DNA from: Muscardinus avellanarius
Taxonomy: Eukaryota > Chordata > Mammalia > Rodentia > Gliridae
Reading direction: 5' to 3'
Length of the DNA stretch: 64,000 bases
Assembly: GCA_963383645.1 (NCBI GenBank)
Contig: OY726573.1
Coordinates: forward strand, 13,086,989 to 13,150,988
Shown here: positions 39,121-64,000 of the stretch, in pieces
Position numbering within the stretch: the first letter of the stretch is position 1
Layout of the letters: every line of letters begins with the position of its first letter
Position numbers and translations under genes: made by a program
Notes under the pieces: model-generated
Told to the model about the DNA's origin: nothing
The model's input: only the letters and a program-made list of their open reading frames with translations
The model's database searches: none

Positions 39121-39881
39121 CTACAGAACAAAAACAGAATGTGATGTATAATTTCCCCTGTGATTCTTTAGGTTGATATTACACCACGGGATAAGCAAAC
39201 TTAGCATCTTAAATTTATGATATCTCCTTTGTAATTGTCTTGAACTATTACTTTTTATGATTACTTAAATCTCTGGTTGCAGGAAGAAATCACCCCTTAG
39301 AATTGTCCCACATTTTATCCATCTTTGGATGCATCACAGTCTTGTTGGTATTGGCTGGTTTGCAGGTTGGTCTGCCTTGGTGTGTCTTAAGAACTTTGGA
39401 CCAGGTCTTATCTGAAAATGTCATGCCATCCTTCAAAATGACTCTGACTTTCAAAGTTGTGTGATGCTCTGATTTGGGGCAACTGCCTCCACTGGAGAAC
39501 TTTCCATCATAGACTCACAGGAATGAAAGGAATTTTAGAGATTTTTTTCTGGCATGGCTCATTTTAAAGAACGAAATGAAAAGCCAAAGAAATCTCAACA
39601 GCTCCTTAACAAAACTGGTGTTTGAAACCCACGGCTTTGCATTCCAGTCTTAACTTCTTCTTTTGAATTAAGGATTCAGAATACAATATGTAATAAATTA
39701 ATACAATTCACTTAATTAATAAAATTAATTTTTTATTTATTCTATTTATGTTCATTTTAGAATCTAGCAGGAATTTATTAAAGTCTCTTAAAGGAGAGGG
39801 AAAAAGACACCAGAATAACAAACCAAATGCTAAAGTGTGTGTTCCTTTCCACATAGCATTTCACAGCACGTTCCCCTGGCC

Positions 39882-40073
39882 TGGTGGGCGTGGTGGCACA
39901 CGCTTGTAATCCCAGAATTTGGGAGGCTGAGACAGGAGGATTGCGGTTCTCAGCCAGCCTCAGCTATTTAATGAGGCCCTTTGAAACTCAGTGAGATCCT
40001 GTTTCAAAATAAAGACTAAAGAATAGGGCTAGGGGTATCGCTCGAAGGTAGAATGCCCCTGGGTTCTATCCCC

Positions 40074-40128
<55 letters not shown>
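39882..40128 (+). repeat. B1-dID-type SINE with (CA)n tail
   Basis: ctggtgggcgtggtggcac to ttctatccccagtaac, then about 25 CA units. Confidence 0.9.
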
Positions 40129-40130
<2 letters not shown>

Positions 40131-40674
40131 TGTATTGCATGGGAAATGGGAAATCTGCTTAAATGAAAATTTATATTGACATTTTCAGACATAACTTCTT
40201 GAGACAGCCATGCACTTTACAAATTCCTAGAGATTAAATTGTTTAGTTTTGGATGAATTTTCAGCTTCTCTATCTTCATCTTTTCCAGGAGAATTTAGGG
40301 CACCCTTCCTAGAACTCTCAAAGGAGTCTTCCCCACAATTCACAATTTCCCCCTTCTTGGCAAAGATTTTGACAGTTGTCCCGCAGCATTTAGTTACAGT
40401 CCAGATCAATCATTCCCTCCCTCCTTCCTTAGTTCCCTGACTCCAACCACTGAGCCCCAAACCAGACACAAGTCCCCATAATACTTGGTTTAGACTCTTA
40501 CGAAAAATGTTTTTTATTACTCCTTGTTCTAAGATTTATCTGAGCATTCCTTTTAACACTTATTAAATTTAAAATTATTACAGGGCAGAGACCAGTTTAT
40601 TCTTCTTCATACTGCCTGAGGAGCTGACACAGTGCTTCTCTCACACACAGAAGTTTCTTTTAAAAAATGCTGTA

Positions 40675-40860
40675 AAGCCAAATGTGGTGGTGAACACCTG
40701 TAATCTCAGAACTTGGGAGGCTGAAACTGAAGGATCATGGCAATTTAGCAAGATATAAATATAAAATATATGTAATATTTTAAAAATATTTCAAAATATA
40801 AAATAAAAAGGGGTGAGAATGTAGGTTGGAGGCAGAATGCCCCAGGTTCAGTTCCTAGTT

Positions 40861-40914
<54 letters not shown>

Positions 40915-40932
40915 CCACCCACACACACACAT
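40675..40932 (+). repeat. B1-dID-type SINE with (TC)n(AC)n tail
   Basis: agccaaatgtggtggtgaac to ttcagttcctag; the B1 half has an internal deletion. Tail: TC then AC (40861-40932). Confidence 0.85.
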
Positions 40933-40996
40933 GTCTTATAATTAATTGATTATGTAAAGAGTTTGTCTTATAATTAATTGATTATGTAAAGAGTTG
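40933..40996 (+). repeat. 32-bp tandem duplication
   Basis: 40933-40964 and 40965-40996 are identical except for the last base. Each unit holds taattaattgatta, a homeobox-like AT core. Confidence 0.95.
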
Positions 40997-41184
40997 ACTG
41001 AAACTAAAATTGCAAAATGGAAATTCATTTTAATCTCACACCGTCTACTCTGCATCTACGTAAGTGTAAATAGACTAGGACCACAGAATTTCTGTATTTA
41101 TTTAAAGTCTTTGTAATTCATCTTTTTTTTGTTATTGTCATTTGTGTGGTTTTGTTTTTGATTTCTTAAATTCTCCCCTAAAAG

Positions 41185-41233
41185 ACGCTTCATTCCTGAA
41201 GGACACTCACTCTCACCTCGGGAACCGAAAAAG
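41185..41233 (+). other. MYH13: MYH13 exon 2 (non-coding), probable
   Basis: A pyrimidine-rich tract and AG (ctcccctaaaag) precede a 49-nt segment ending aaaag/GTAAGAG. It has no ATG. Sarcomeric myosins normally have a short non-coding exon 2 at this place. Supported only by splice-site pattern and position. Confidence 0.5.
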
Positions 41234-42313
41234 GTAAGAGTTACTTTTAGCTTTGTCGTGACTGCAACCATTTAAATTAACAAACACTATTTCATACCTT
41301 CTCTGATCTTCCCACACCCATCAGCAGCTGAAATCAATGCATTTGAGACCAATTACTGAAGCATTCTCAAAGGCAGGTCACAAAATGTGCAGGTTTTACA
41401 GAAGGAAGAATAGCTCCCCAACAGTTCAGTCTTTGCATTGAAATGTATAAAATGGATTGCCAAATTCGAAAGTGCAGCTCCAGGTTAATAGACTGAGTTG
41501 GCCCAGAATATGATGTTCAGAGGGTCCAGATTCAGTTCACACACTCGCTAGGTCGGCTGTTCCTAAGGCAGAGCTGGCATCCCTCAATCTATGCAGCTGC
41601 GCCTCTGCTTGAGAGCAAACAGAGGTGGTGATGGAGACCAGGTGGGTGGTGGTGGCCATGTCAATTAGAAGGTCCTTCAAGACAGGAAGAGAGAAGGTGG
41701 TTGCTGCGGCTCAGCTCAGCAGCGTGGGTGCAGGTCACGCTCATGGAACAGAGAAGAGGCTAATTAAGGAAGTCTCAGAGGGTAGAGAGCACCATGAGTT
41801 GTGCATCAAGAAAGTGGGGTCAGGTCTAACAAGGTCAAGTTCATTAGCCAAGAACGAGTGGTTTTACCCGTGGGTCCCAAGGCACGTTTGCATAAATATA
41901 GGGAGAAGAATTGTGCATAGCAACCTCATGCACAGAGAGGATTGTGGGGCTTTGCTGGGCAGTGAATGGTGAGTCAGCAGCATGATGCAGATGCCAATGG
42001 CCAGTCACCACCTCAGCCATTACACCTAGGTCAGGAGAGGTGAGGGACATGCGACTTGGACCTCACACTTGAAGAGATTAACAGGAGTCCATCCAGGGTC
42101 AAGGGACCAGGACAGTTAAGGAGATCCAGAAACAAACACATCATGGAAGAAGCAGATGATGATGGGATTGGGTCCACTGAGCACGGAGAAAACAAAGCCA
42201 AGGAGAACAAGAATAGCCATCAAAGCTCAAGAAGAGTTGTCTTGTAGGAAGACGTGACCTTGTCCTGATGTTACCAAGAACTAAAATGAGAATCACCATC
42301 AGAAGTTATGGGA

Positions 42314-42541
42314 ACAGCCGGGCGTGGTGACGCACCCTTGTAATCTCCGCGCTTGGGAGGCTGAGACAGGAGGATCGCATGGGTTCGAAGCCAGCCTCAG
42401 TTACTTAGTGAGGCTCTCAGCAACTTAGTGAGACCCTGTTTTCAAATAAAATATAAAAAAGGTCTGGGAGTACTGGGAGTATAGCCCAGAGGTAGAAAGC
42501 CCCTGGGTTCCACCCCTAGTACCACCAAAAAAAAAAAAAAA
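42314..42541 (+). repeat. B1-dID-type SINE with perfect target duplication
   Basis: agccgggcgtggtgacgcac to cccctagtaccacc plus A tail. agaagttatggga is repeated exactly at 42301-42313 and 42542-42554, marking a recent insertion. Confidence 0.93.
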
Positions 42542-43408
42542 AGAAGTTATGGGAGCCAAATATCAGTTTAAAGCAAAGAGAATTGTGGACCCGTCAATCT
42601 TGTTCAAAATGGAAGGGTTGCATCTGAAGTTGTTCAACCAGGCTGGGTAACTCTTGTGCAAGAATACTGTTGGACAACTCAGGCATCGCCTAGGTCATAA
42701 GACTATGAGGAACTGGGTTCTGAGTCCTGGTTAGGGAGTAGGGAGAAGGCAAAACAATTTCTACCTGAAAATTAGTTGTGACCTGAGGCTCAAATGGAAA
42801 ATTCTACTTTTTCCTACGAAGACTAAAAATGTACTTCAACCATCAGTAATCGTAGTCTTTTGTCAACTTTAGGCTTGATTCTTAGGTTGCCATGGCAAGC
42901 TTTGCGAGAACCATTTAATGACAGTACCAATAATTCATGTAATAATTTTATTTACATTGATTCTTTTTTTCTTTGATTTTTTTCAAGAAAAGCTTCCTTA
43001 TATTCTTATTATGGGAGTGTGGGCCAGCTACATCAGCACTAGCTAAGGAATTTACAAAATTTTCAAGATATCAAATCCCAATCCAGAGCTCCTGGAGATT
43101 TTCCAATGAATTAATATACACATTAAAATTCAAGAAACATGATCTACAGTCTAGGCAGATGTGATACACTCCTCAGATGGGGGGCATGTGTCACCATGTT
43201 TACAAATTCTGAATTTTTTCACACCTTTTTCGCATCTTTTTATAAAGTATTACCTCTGAAGTTGGGATGCATATTATAATCCATGAAAGGAATATTGTAG
43301 TTTGAATTAGCTGCATTTTATTTCTTTGTTTGTAGAATATATAGCTGTTGTCATTTTATATTTAGATAAAATAAGGGCATGGACTTTAAAATAATTGTAC
43401 AGTTACTG

Positions 43409-43525
43409 CCAGGCATGGCGGTCCCTACTTGCAATCCCAACTATGTGGGAGACTGAAGAAGGAGGATCAGAGGTCCAAAACCAGCCTTGAAATTTAGTGA
43501 GACCCTGTCTCAAAATAAAAACAAT
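43409..43525 (+). repeat. B1 half of a SINE
   Basis: tgccaggcatggcggtccc to ccctgtctcaaaataaaaac; the ID half is absent. It joins an L1-like tail sequence (attggtgcattacaattat) also seen near 56645. Confidence 0.75.
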
Positions 43526-43616
43526 GTTTTAATGCTTTAATTGGTGCATTACAATTATACATAATAGAAGGGTTTAGATTGATACAAACATACATGCACA
43601 CATCAGTTCTTGTATT

Positions 43617-43618
<2 letters not shown>

Positions 43619-43663
<45 letters not shown>

Positions 43664-43843
43664 ATTGAATTCAGGGGTGTTATAACTCTGAGCCCACACC
43701 TCACACCTCCCCACCCTAATTCATTTTTTAACTTAGAAACAGAGTCTCACTGAGTAGCTAAGGGCCTCCCTAAGTTGTTGAGGCTGGCCTTGAACCTGCA
43801 ATCCTCTTGTCTCAGCTACCCAACACTTGGGTATTTCTAAGCC
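43619..43843 (-). repeat. (GT)n and B1-dID-type SINE, minus strand
   Basis: About 21 GT units, then gagattgaattcagggg to ttctaagccaggc. Confidence 0.82.
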
Positions 43844-43918
43844 AGGCTGGGAGTGTAGCTCAGTGGTAAAGTGCTCGTTTATCTTGTGTGAGGCTCCGGG
43901 TTCAATCCCCAGTATCAA
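43844..43918 (+). repeat. ID SINE monomer
   Basis: ggctgggagtgtagctcag, tgctcgtttatcttgtgtg to tcaatccccagtatc. Confidence 0.88.
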
Positions 43919-44515
43919 AAATTAATTAGACAAGTAAGAATGCAATTGCTAAATTAAGAAATCTGTGCCTAAATTCCATCTTGTGCACAGCCAATGGGAC
44001 TCTGTCATGACCTTGGCTTTAGGGAAAAAATGCTTTGGGAAAAACAAAGGAACATTTTAAATGAATAGTCCCAAAACATCACTCCGAGGCCCTTGCAAAA
44101 GGACTGATTTCTTGGTCCCAGGTACCGAGATCCAATTGCAGGTGGTTTTAATGTGTGTCGTCTTCCTGCATCACTTTTGGGTATAGTGCTTAAGACTAAG
44201 TCAAGCTAAATAATAGAAGGCTGTAAACCTGTATGTTGCCAAGATTCCCTGTTGCTATCGTGTGCTCATTCTCAGAGTGTGGCTCATGTGTCCTCGGGGA
44301 TCCCCAAGAACCTTTCAGGAGGTACACAAGGTGAAAACAATTTTATAAGGATTCCCAGCTATTACTTGTCTGCTTAATCATGAGACTGACACAAAAGCAA
44401 GAACGTATATGAATGTTGGTGCCTGGTTATTGCAAACCAGCATCATACACCAAACTGGCCTTGTCATCATGCTAGTCTTCATGGCCCTACACTTGCACTG
44501 AAAAACCTTTTTCAG

Positions 44516-44734
44516 AGCTGGGCATGGTGGCGCACACTTGTAATCCCAGTACTTGGGAGGCTGAGACAGGAGGATCGCACAGGTTCGAAGCCAGCCTCAG
44601 CAACTTAGTGAGACTCTCAGCAACTTAGTGAGACCCTGTTTCCAAATAAAATATAAAATAGGGCTGGGAGTGTAGCTTGGAGGTAGAAGGCCCCTGGGTT
44701 CCATCCCCAGTTCCATTAAAAAAAAAAAACAAAA
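44516..44734 (+). repeat. B1-dID-type SINE with 15-bp target duplication
   Basis: agctgggcatggtggcgcac to ccatccccagttcc plus A-rich tail. aaaaacctttttcag is repeated exactly at 44501-44515 and 44735-44749. Confidence 0.93.
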
Positions 44735-44868
44735 AAAAACCTTTTTCAGTTGAAAAACCTACTTTCATTGAAGAATGACTTGAAATTTTAACAGTAAGAA
44801 TTGCTAATTTTCTTAAATTTCAATTCTTAAGTATGTATCTTTTTAATATTCTTGTGAAAAGGCTTATA

Positions 44869-44905
<37 letters not shown>
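44869..44905 (+). repeat. (CA)n microsatellite
   Basis: About 18 CA units immediately before the target site of the next SINE. Confidence 0.95.
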
Positions 44906-44908
<3 letters not shown>

Positions 44909-44919
44909 CAGTGAATTCT

Positions 44920-45132
44920 TTTTTTTTTTTTAGTTTCTTTTTTTTTGTGGTACTGGGGTTCCTGGAGGCCCTTCTACCTCCGGGCTACACTCCCAGACCT
45001 ATTTTTACATTTTTATTTGGAAAAAGGGTCTCCCAAGCCAGCGCGCGCGGCTGGCTTCAAACCTGCGCGATCCTCCTGTCTCTGCCTCCCAAGCGCGGGG
45101 ATTACAAGCGTGCGCCACCACGCCCGGCTTCA
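44920..45132 (-). repeat. B1-dID-type SINE, 'ggtctgggagtgta' subtype, with perfect target duplication
   Basis: T tail, gtactggggttcctggagg to ccaccacgcccggc. ggcagtgaattct is repeated exactly at 44907-44919 and 45133-45145. Confidence 0.93.
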
Positions 45133-45711
45133 GGCAGTGAATTCTAAGGCAGGTGTTAATTTGATTAAACACTCTTGGTCACACCTGATGTTGCTACACA
45201 CAGTAAAGCAGCCAGCATTTGCCAAAGAGAGGTTTCTGGACCAAGAGCAGCCATACCTATGAATTTGACATAAATGCCCATTTTCAGGCCCCACCCTGGA
45301 CCTACTGAATCCTAAGCTCTGGGTCCAGGAAAAGGGTCCAGCAATCCATGCTCTAACCAGTCCTGGGCAGTGGGGGGCTTCTGGTGGGTGCCAACATTTG
45401 GAACCTTTACACTATGCTCTCAGGAATCCCATAACCTCATCGCTCAAACGTGATGAGCCTTTATATTCAGATCATTTACTTCTCACTGGGCTATCTGAAA
45501 TTTCTCTTGGCAATTATCAGCATAATTCCTATTGGAAATTATCAGCATCTCAGTAACTATTTCCAGATTCAGTTAAGCCAGGGTCACAAAGCTCCAACAG
45601 GATGTGCAATTTAGAAAGTGCTTGCTGAGGTCTCCTTTCCTGTGCTCCTGGCAGCCACCTCTAATTGGTTCAGACAGGAAAATCTGGGGCTGCACTAAAA
45701 ATATTTTTAAA

Positions 45712-45923
45712 AAGCTGGGCGTGGAGGCACACGCTTGTAATTCTAGCATTTGGGAGGCTGAGACCGAAGGATTGCAGTTCGCAGAGAGCCTCAGCTACTT
45801 AGTGAGATCCTTTGTAACTCAGCAAGACCCTGTTTCAAATCAAAGAATAAAAAATAGGGCTAGGGTTGTAGCTCAGAGGTAGAATGCCCCTGGGTTCCAT
45901 CCCCAGTACTACAAATTATACAT

Positions 45924-46011
<88 letters not shown>

Positions 46012-46015
46012 CGAA
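45712..46015 (+). repeat. B1-dID-type SINE, (CA)n, (TA)n and T run
   Basis: agctgggcgtggaggcacac to ccatccccagtac, then CA (about 45927-45965), TA (45966-45992) and T (45993-46010). Confidence 0.9.
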
Positions 46016-46025
46016 AGAAAGAAGA

Positions 46026-46303
46026 TGGACGTGGTGGCACACGCTTGTAATCCCAGTACTTGGGAGGCTGAGGCAGGAAAATCAAACAGGTTCAAAGCCA
46101 GCCTCAGCTACTTAGTAAGGCTTTTAGCAACTTAGTGAGACCCTGTTTTCCAAACAAAATATTAAAAAATAGGTCTGGCAGTGTAGCCCAGAGGTTGAAA
46201 TCCCCTGGTTTCCACCCCCAGTACCACAGAAAGAAAGAAAAGAGAGAAAGAAAGGAAGGAAGAAGGAAGGAAGGAAGGAGGGAAGGAAGGAAGGGAGGGA
46301 GAC
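46026..46303 (+). repeat. B1-dID-type SINE with (GAAA)/(GGAA) tail
   Basis: ggacgtggtggcacacgc to tccacccccagtacc, then a purine tail to 46303. Confidence 0.9.
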
Positions 46304-46340
46304 CCAGAAATAAAAATACCCTAACATTATCTTTTTTACC

Positions 46341-46497
46341 CCGTGCCCAATTTTTTATTCTTTACTTTTGAAACAGGGTCTCACTGAGTTGTGAAGGGCC
46401 TCACTAAGTAGCTGAGGCTGTCCACGAACCACGATCCTCCTGTCTCAGCCTCCCGAATGCTGGGATTACAAGCGTGCGCCACCACGCCCGGCTCTCA
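46341..46497 (-). repeat. B1 half of a SINE, minus strand
   Basis: gtgcccaattttttattctt to accacgcccggctc; the ID half is missing at its 3' end. It lies about 225 bp before the MYH13 start codon. Confidence 0.88.
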
Positions 46498-46723
46498 CGC
46501 TATTTTTTTTTTTTTTAGAGTAAAATGTTCTCTAACTCATTCTAATTTACACACTCTAAACCCTAGACTTAGTTGTAGGTTCCTCAGGACCTACCTTCAC
46601 CTGAAGAGCTTTTAAATTTGGCCCTCATTGAATGAAAATAATCAGCAGGGTCCCTGCAGATGCAGTAAGTCACCCACGCACAAGACTCAGCCATCCCCCT
46701 GTTCCTCCCAGCCCCCTGCAGCC

Positions 46724-62722
<15,999 letters not shown>

Positions 62723-63045
62723 TAGGGGGACCCTCGCCTTGGTATTCAGCTCCTTCTCTGCTCACAGATTGCATCTCTCTCTCACCCCATTCCCTAAGGC
62801 CGTGAGCCTTCAGATAGCTGAAGCCCCAGCTGTGGAGAGAGTAAATGAGCAGAAAACACCCAAATCTAAAGAGGTGTGTCACTGATTAAGATCCAAAGGG
62901 CTCAGTTATCCCCAACAATGAGAGTGGAATCCTCCTGCCATTTTTTACCCATTTGACTTTACCAAAGACTCAGAGAGGAGGGACCAGGCACAGCAGAGTT
63001 CTTGGTGGGGCATCTCTATAAAAACAGGGATGACATTAACTTTTT

Positions 63046-63239
63046 GAGTGTGTGAGTGTGTAGTGCTGAGGGTTGAACCCAGGGTATTCTACCCCTGTGC
63101 TACACCCTCAGTCCTATTTTATTTTTTTATTTTGGAAACAGGGTCTCACTAAGTTGCTGTGGCTAGCATCAAACCTGTGATCCTCCTGTCTCAGCCTCCC
63201 AAGCCTTGGGATTATAGGTGTGCACCACCATGCCCAGCA
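63046..63239 (-). repeat. B1-dID-type SINE, minus strand, first of a pair at one target site
   Basis: gctgagggttgaacccagg to caccaccatgcccagca. Flanked by exact copies of gacattaacttttt at 63032-63045 and 63240-63253. Confidence 0.93.
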
Positions 63240-63253
63240 GACATTAACTTTTT

Positions 63254-63464
63254 TTTTTTTTTTGGTGGGTCTGGTGATGGAACCCAGGGGCATTCGACTT
63301 CCGAGCTACATCCCCTGCCCTAATCTTTATTCTTTATTTTGAAACAGGATCTCACTGAGTTGCAGAGGATCTCACTAAGTAGATGAGGCTGTCTGCAAAC
63401 AGCAATCCTCCTATCTCAGCCTCCCGAATACTGGGATTACAAGTGTGCGCCACCATGCCTGGCT
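63254..63464 (-). repeat. B1-dID-type SINE, 'gacccg' subtype, minus strand, second of the pair
   Basis: ggtgggtctggtgatggaacc to gccaccatgcctggct. Flanked by gacattaacttttt at 63240-63253 and 63465-63478. Confidence 0.93.
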
Positions 63465-63640
63465 GACATTAACTTTTTTTCAAAAATAGGACTTCTTATA
63501 ACATTCTGAAAACTAGTCATGTTGGAATAAGTATATCTTCCTAAGTAGGAATGATAAATCAGATGTTATTGAACTTTATGGCTATATGTGTAAGCTTAGA
63601 TTTTTTTAAAAAATCTATTTATTGCTAAAAGTGAGCTACA

Positions 63641-63846
63641 AGCCAGGCATGGTGGCACATGCTTGTACTCTCAGCATTCGGGAGGCTGAGACAGGAGGAT
63701 CGTGTTTAGAGGACAGCCTCAGCTATTTAGTGAGGCCCTCTGTAACTTAGTGAGACCCTGTTTCAAAGTAAAGAATAAAATATAGGGCAGGGATGTAGCT
63801 CAGAGGTCAAATGCCCCTGGGTTCCATCCCAGACCCGAAAAAAAAA
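63641..63846 (+). repeat. B1-dID-type SINE, 'gacccg' subtype, with target duplication
   Basis: agccaggcatggtggcacat to gttccatcccagacccg plus A tail. aaaagtgagctaca (63627-63640) recurs as aaaagtgagagctaca after the tail. Confidence 0.92.
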
Positions 63847-63859
63847 AAAAAGTGAGAGC

Positions 63860-64000
63860 TACATTTGATTATAGAAAATTTTATCCCAAGGTCTTTTATT
63901 CATAAAATATTCATTGCACACGTTCTCTATGTCAGTCACTACTCTGACATTACACTAAACATGTCAGGAGCTTTGCTCTCACAGAGTTTTATTCCAGTAC
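63860..64000. other. MYH13 intron 15, right edge
   Basis: Degenerate ancient mammalian repeat-like sequence (cattgcacacgttctctatg, tcaggagctttgctctcac). No exon before the window ends. Confidence 0.4.

Larger units (their letters stand above)
38800..41184 (+). other. MYH13 intron 1
   Basis: Contains an AAT/AAC trinucleotide block, one SINE with a CA tail, one SINE with a TC/AC tail and a 32-bp tandem duplication. 39125-39880 has nothing recognisable. Confidence 0.5.
41234..46711 (+). other. MYH13 intron 2
   Basis: About 5.5 kb. The 41234-42300 part is non-repetitive to the eye (possible regulatory DNA), 42560-43400 is plain AT-rich, and the rest holds SINEs and microsatellites listed separately. 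Confidence 0.5.

Noticed and set aside
46712..46723. Alternative upstream translation start for MYH13
   Set aside because: An in-frame ATG at 46628 lies upstream of the splice acceptor, so it is intronic. The ATG at 46724 begins the conserved MSSDAEM sequence.

Overview
The window is nuclear DNA from a placental mammal, most likely a rodent of the squirrel-related group. It holds two adjacent sarcomeric myosin heavy chain genes, both on the + strand, with long repeat-filled introns. The lineage guess rests on dozens of copies of a composite SINE: a 7SL/B1-like 5' half joined to an ID (tRNA-like) 3' half, the B1-dID arrangement known from squirrels, dormice and relatives. Genus and species cannot be fixed from this sequence.

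Left part (1-20.1 kb): the 3' three quarters of MYH8 (perinatal myosin heavy chain). Twenty-five exons are present. By exon length and phase they match exons 16-40 of the standard 40-exon gene, and they join without frameshift or stop into 1408 codons (about residues 530-1937). They encode the second half of the motor, converter, two IQ motifs and the whole coiled-coil rod, ending in KISAE-stop. Two overlapping AATAAA signals follow.

Middle (20.1-38.7 kb): intergenic DNA with SINEs, L1, L2, MIR and antisense MaLR LTR remnants. The exception is a CpG-rich, ETS/YY1-type island near 26.2-26.4 kb. It has a consensus splice donor on the minus strand and, next to it, six perfectly phased GAA/TTC heat-shock-element units. 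Position and direction fit a promoter for the antisense RNA of the myosin cluster (human MYHAS).

Right part (38.7-64 kb): the 5' third of MYH13 (extraocular/superfast myosin heavy chain). It has a TATA-box promoter, a very short non-coding exon 1, a probable non-coding exon 2, and coding exons 3-15 giving an open 528-codon frame from [10 protein letters not shown] through the P-loop, switch I, switch II and relay region. The gene continues beyond the right edge. The window therefore opens in MYH8 intron 15 and closes in MYH13 intron 15.

The MYH8-then-MYH13 order and shared orientation match the conserved mammalian fast-myosin cluster (MYH3-MYH2-MYH1-MYH4-MYH8-MYH13 in transcription order). 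I found no CRISPR array, prokaryotic operon, tRNA or rRNA gene and no new protein system. The observations most worth checking are the intergenic promoter with its heat-shock element, a likely gene-conversion tract in MYH8 exon 16, and two SINEs inserted one after the other at the same 14-bp target.
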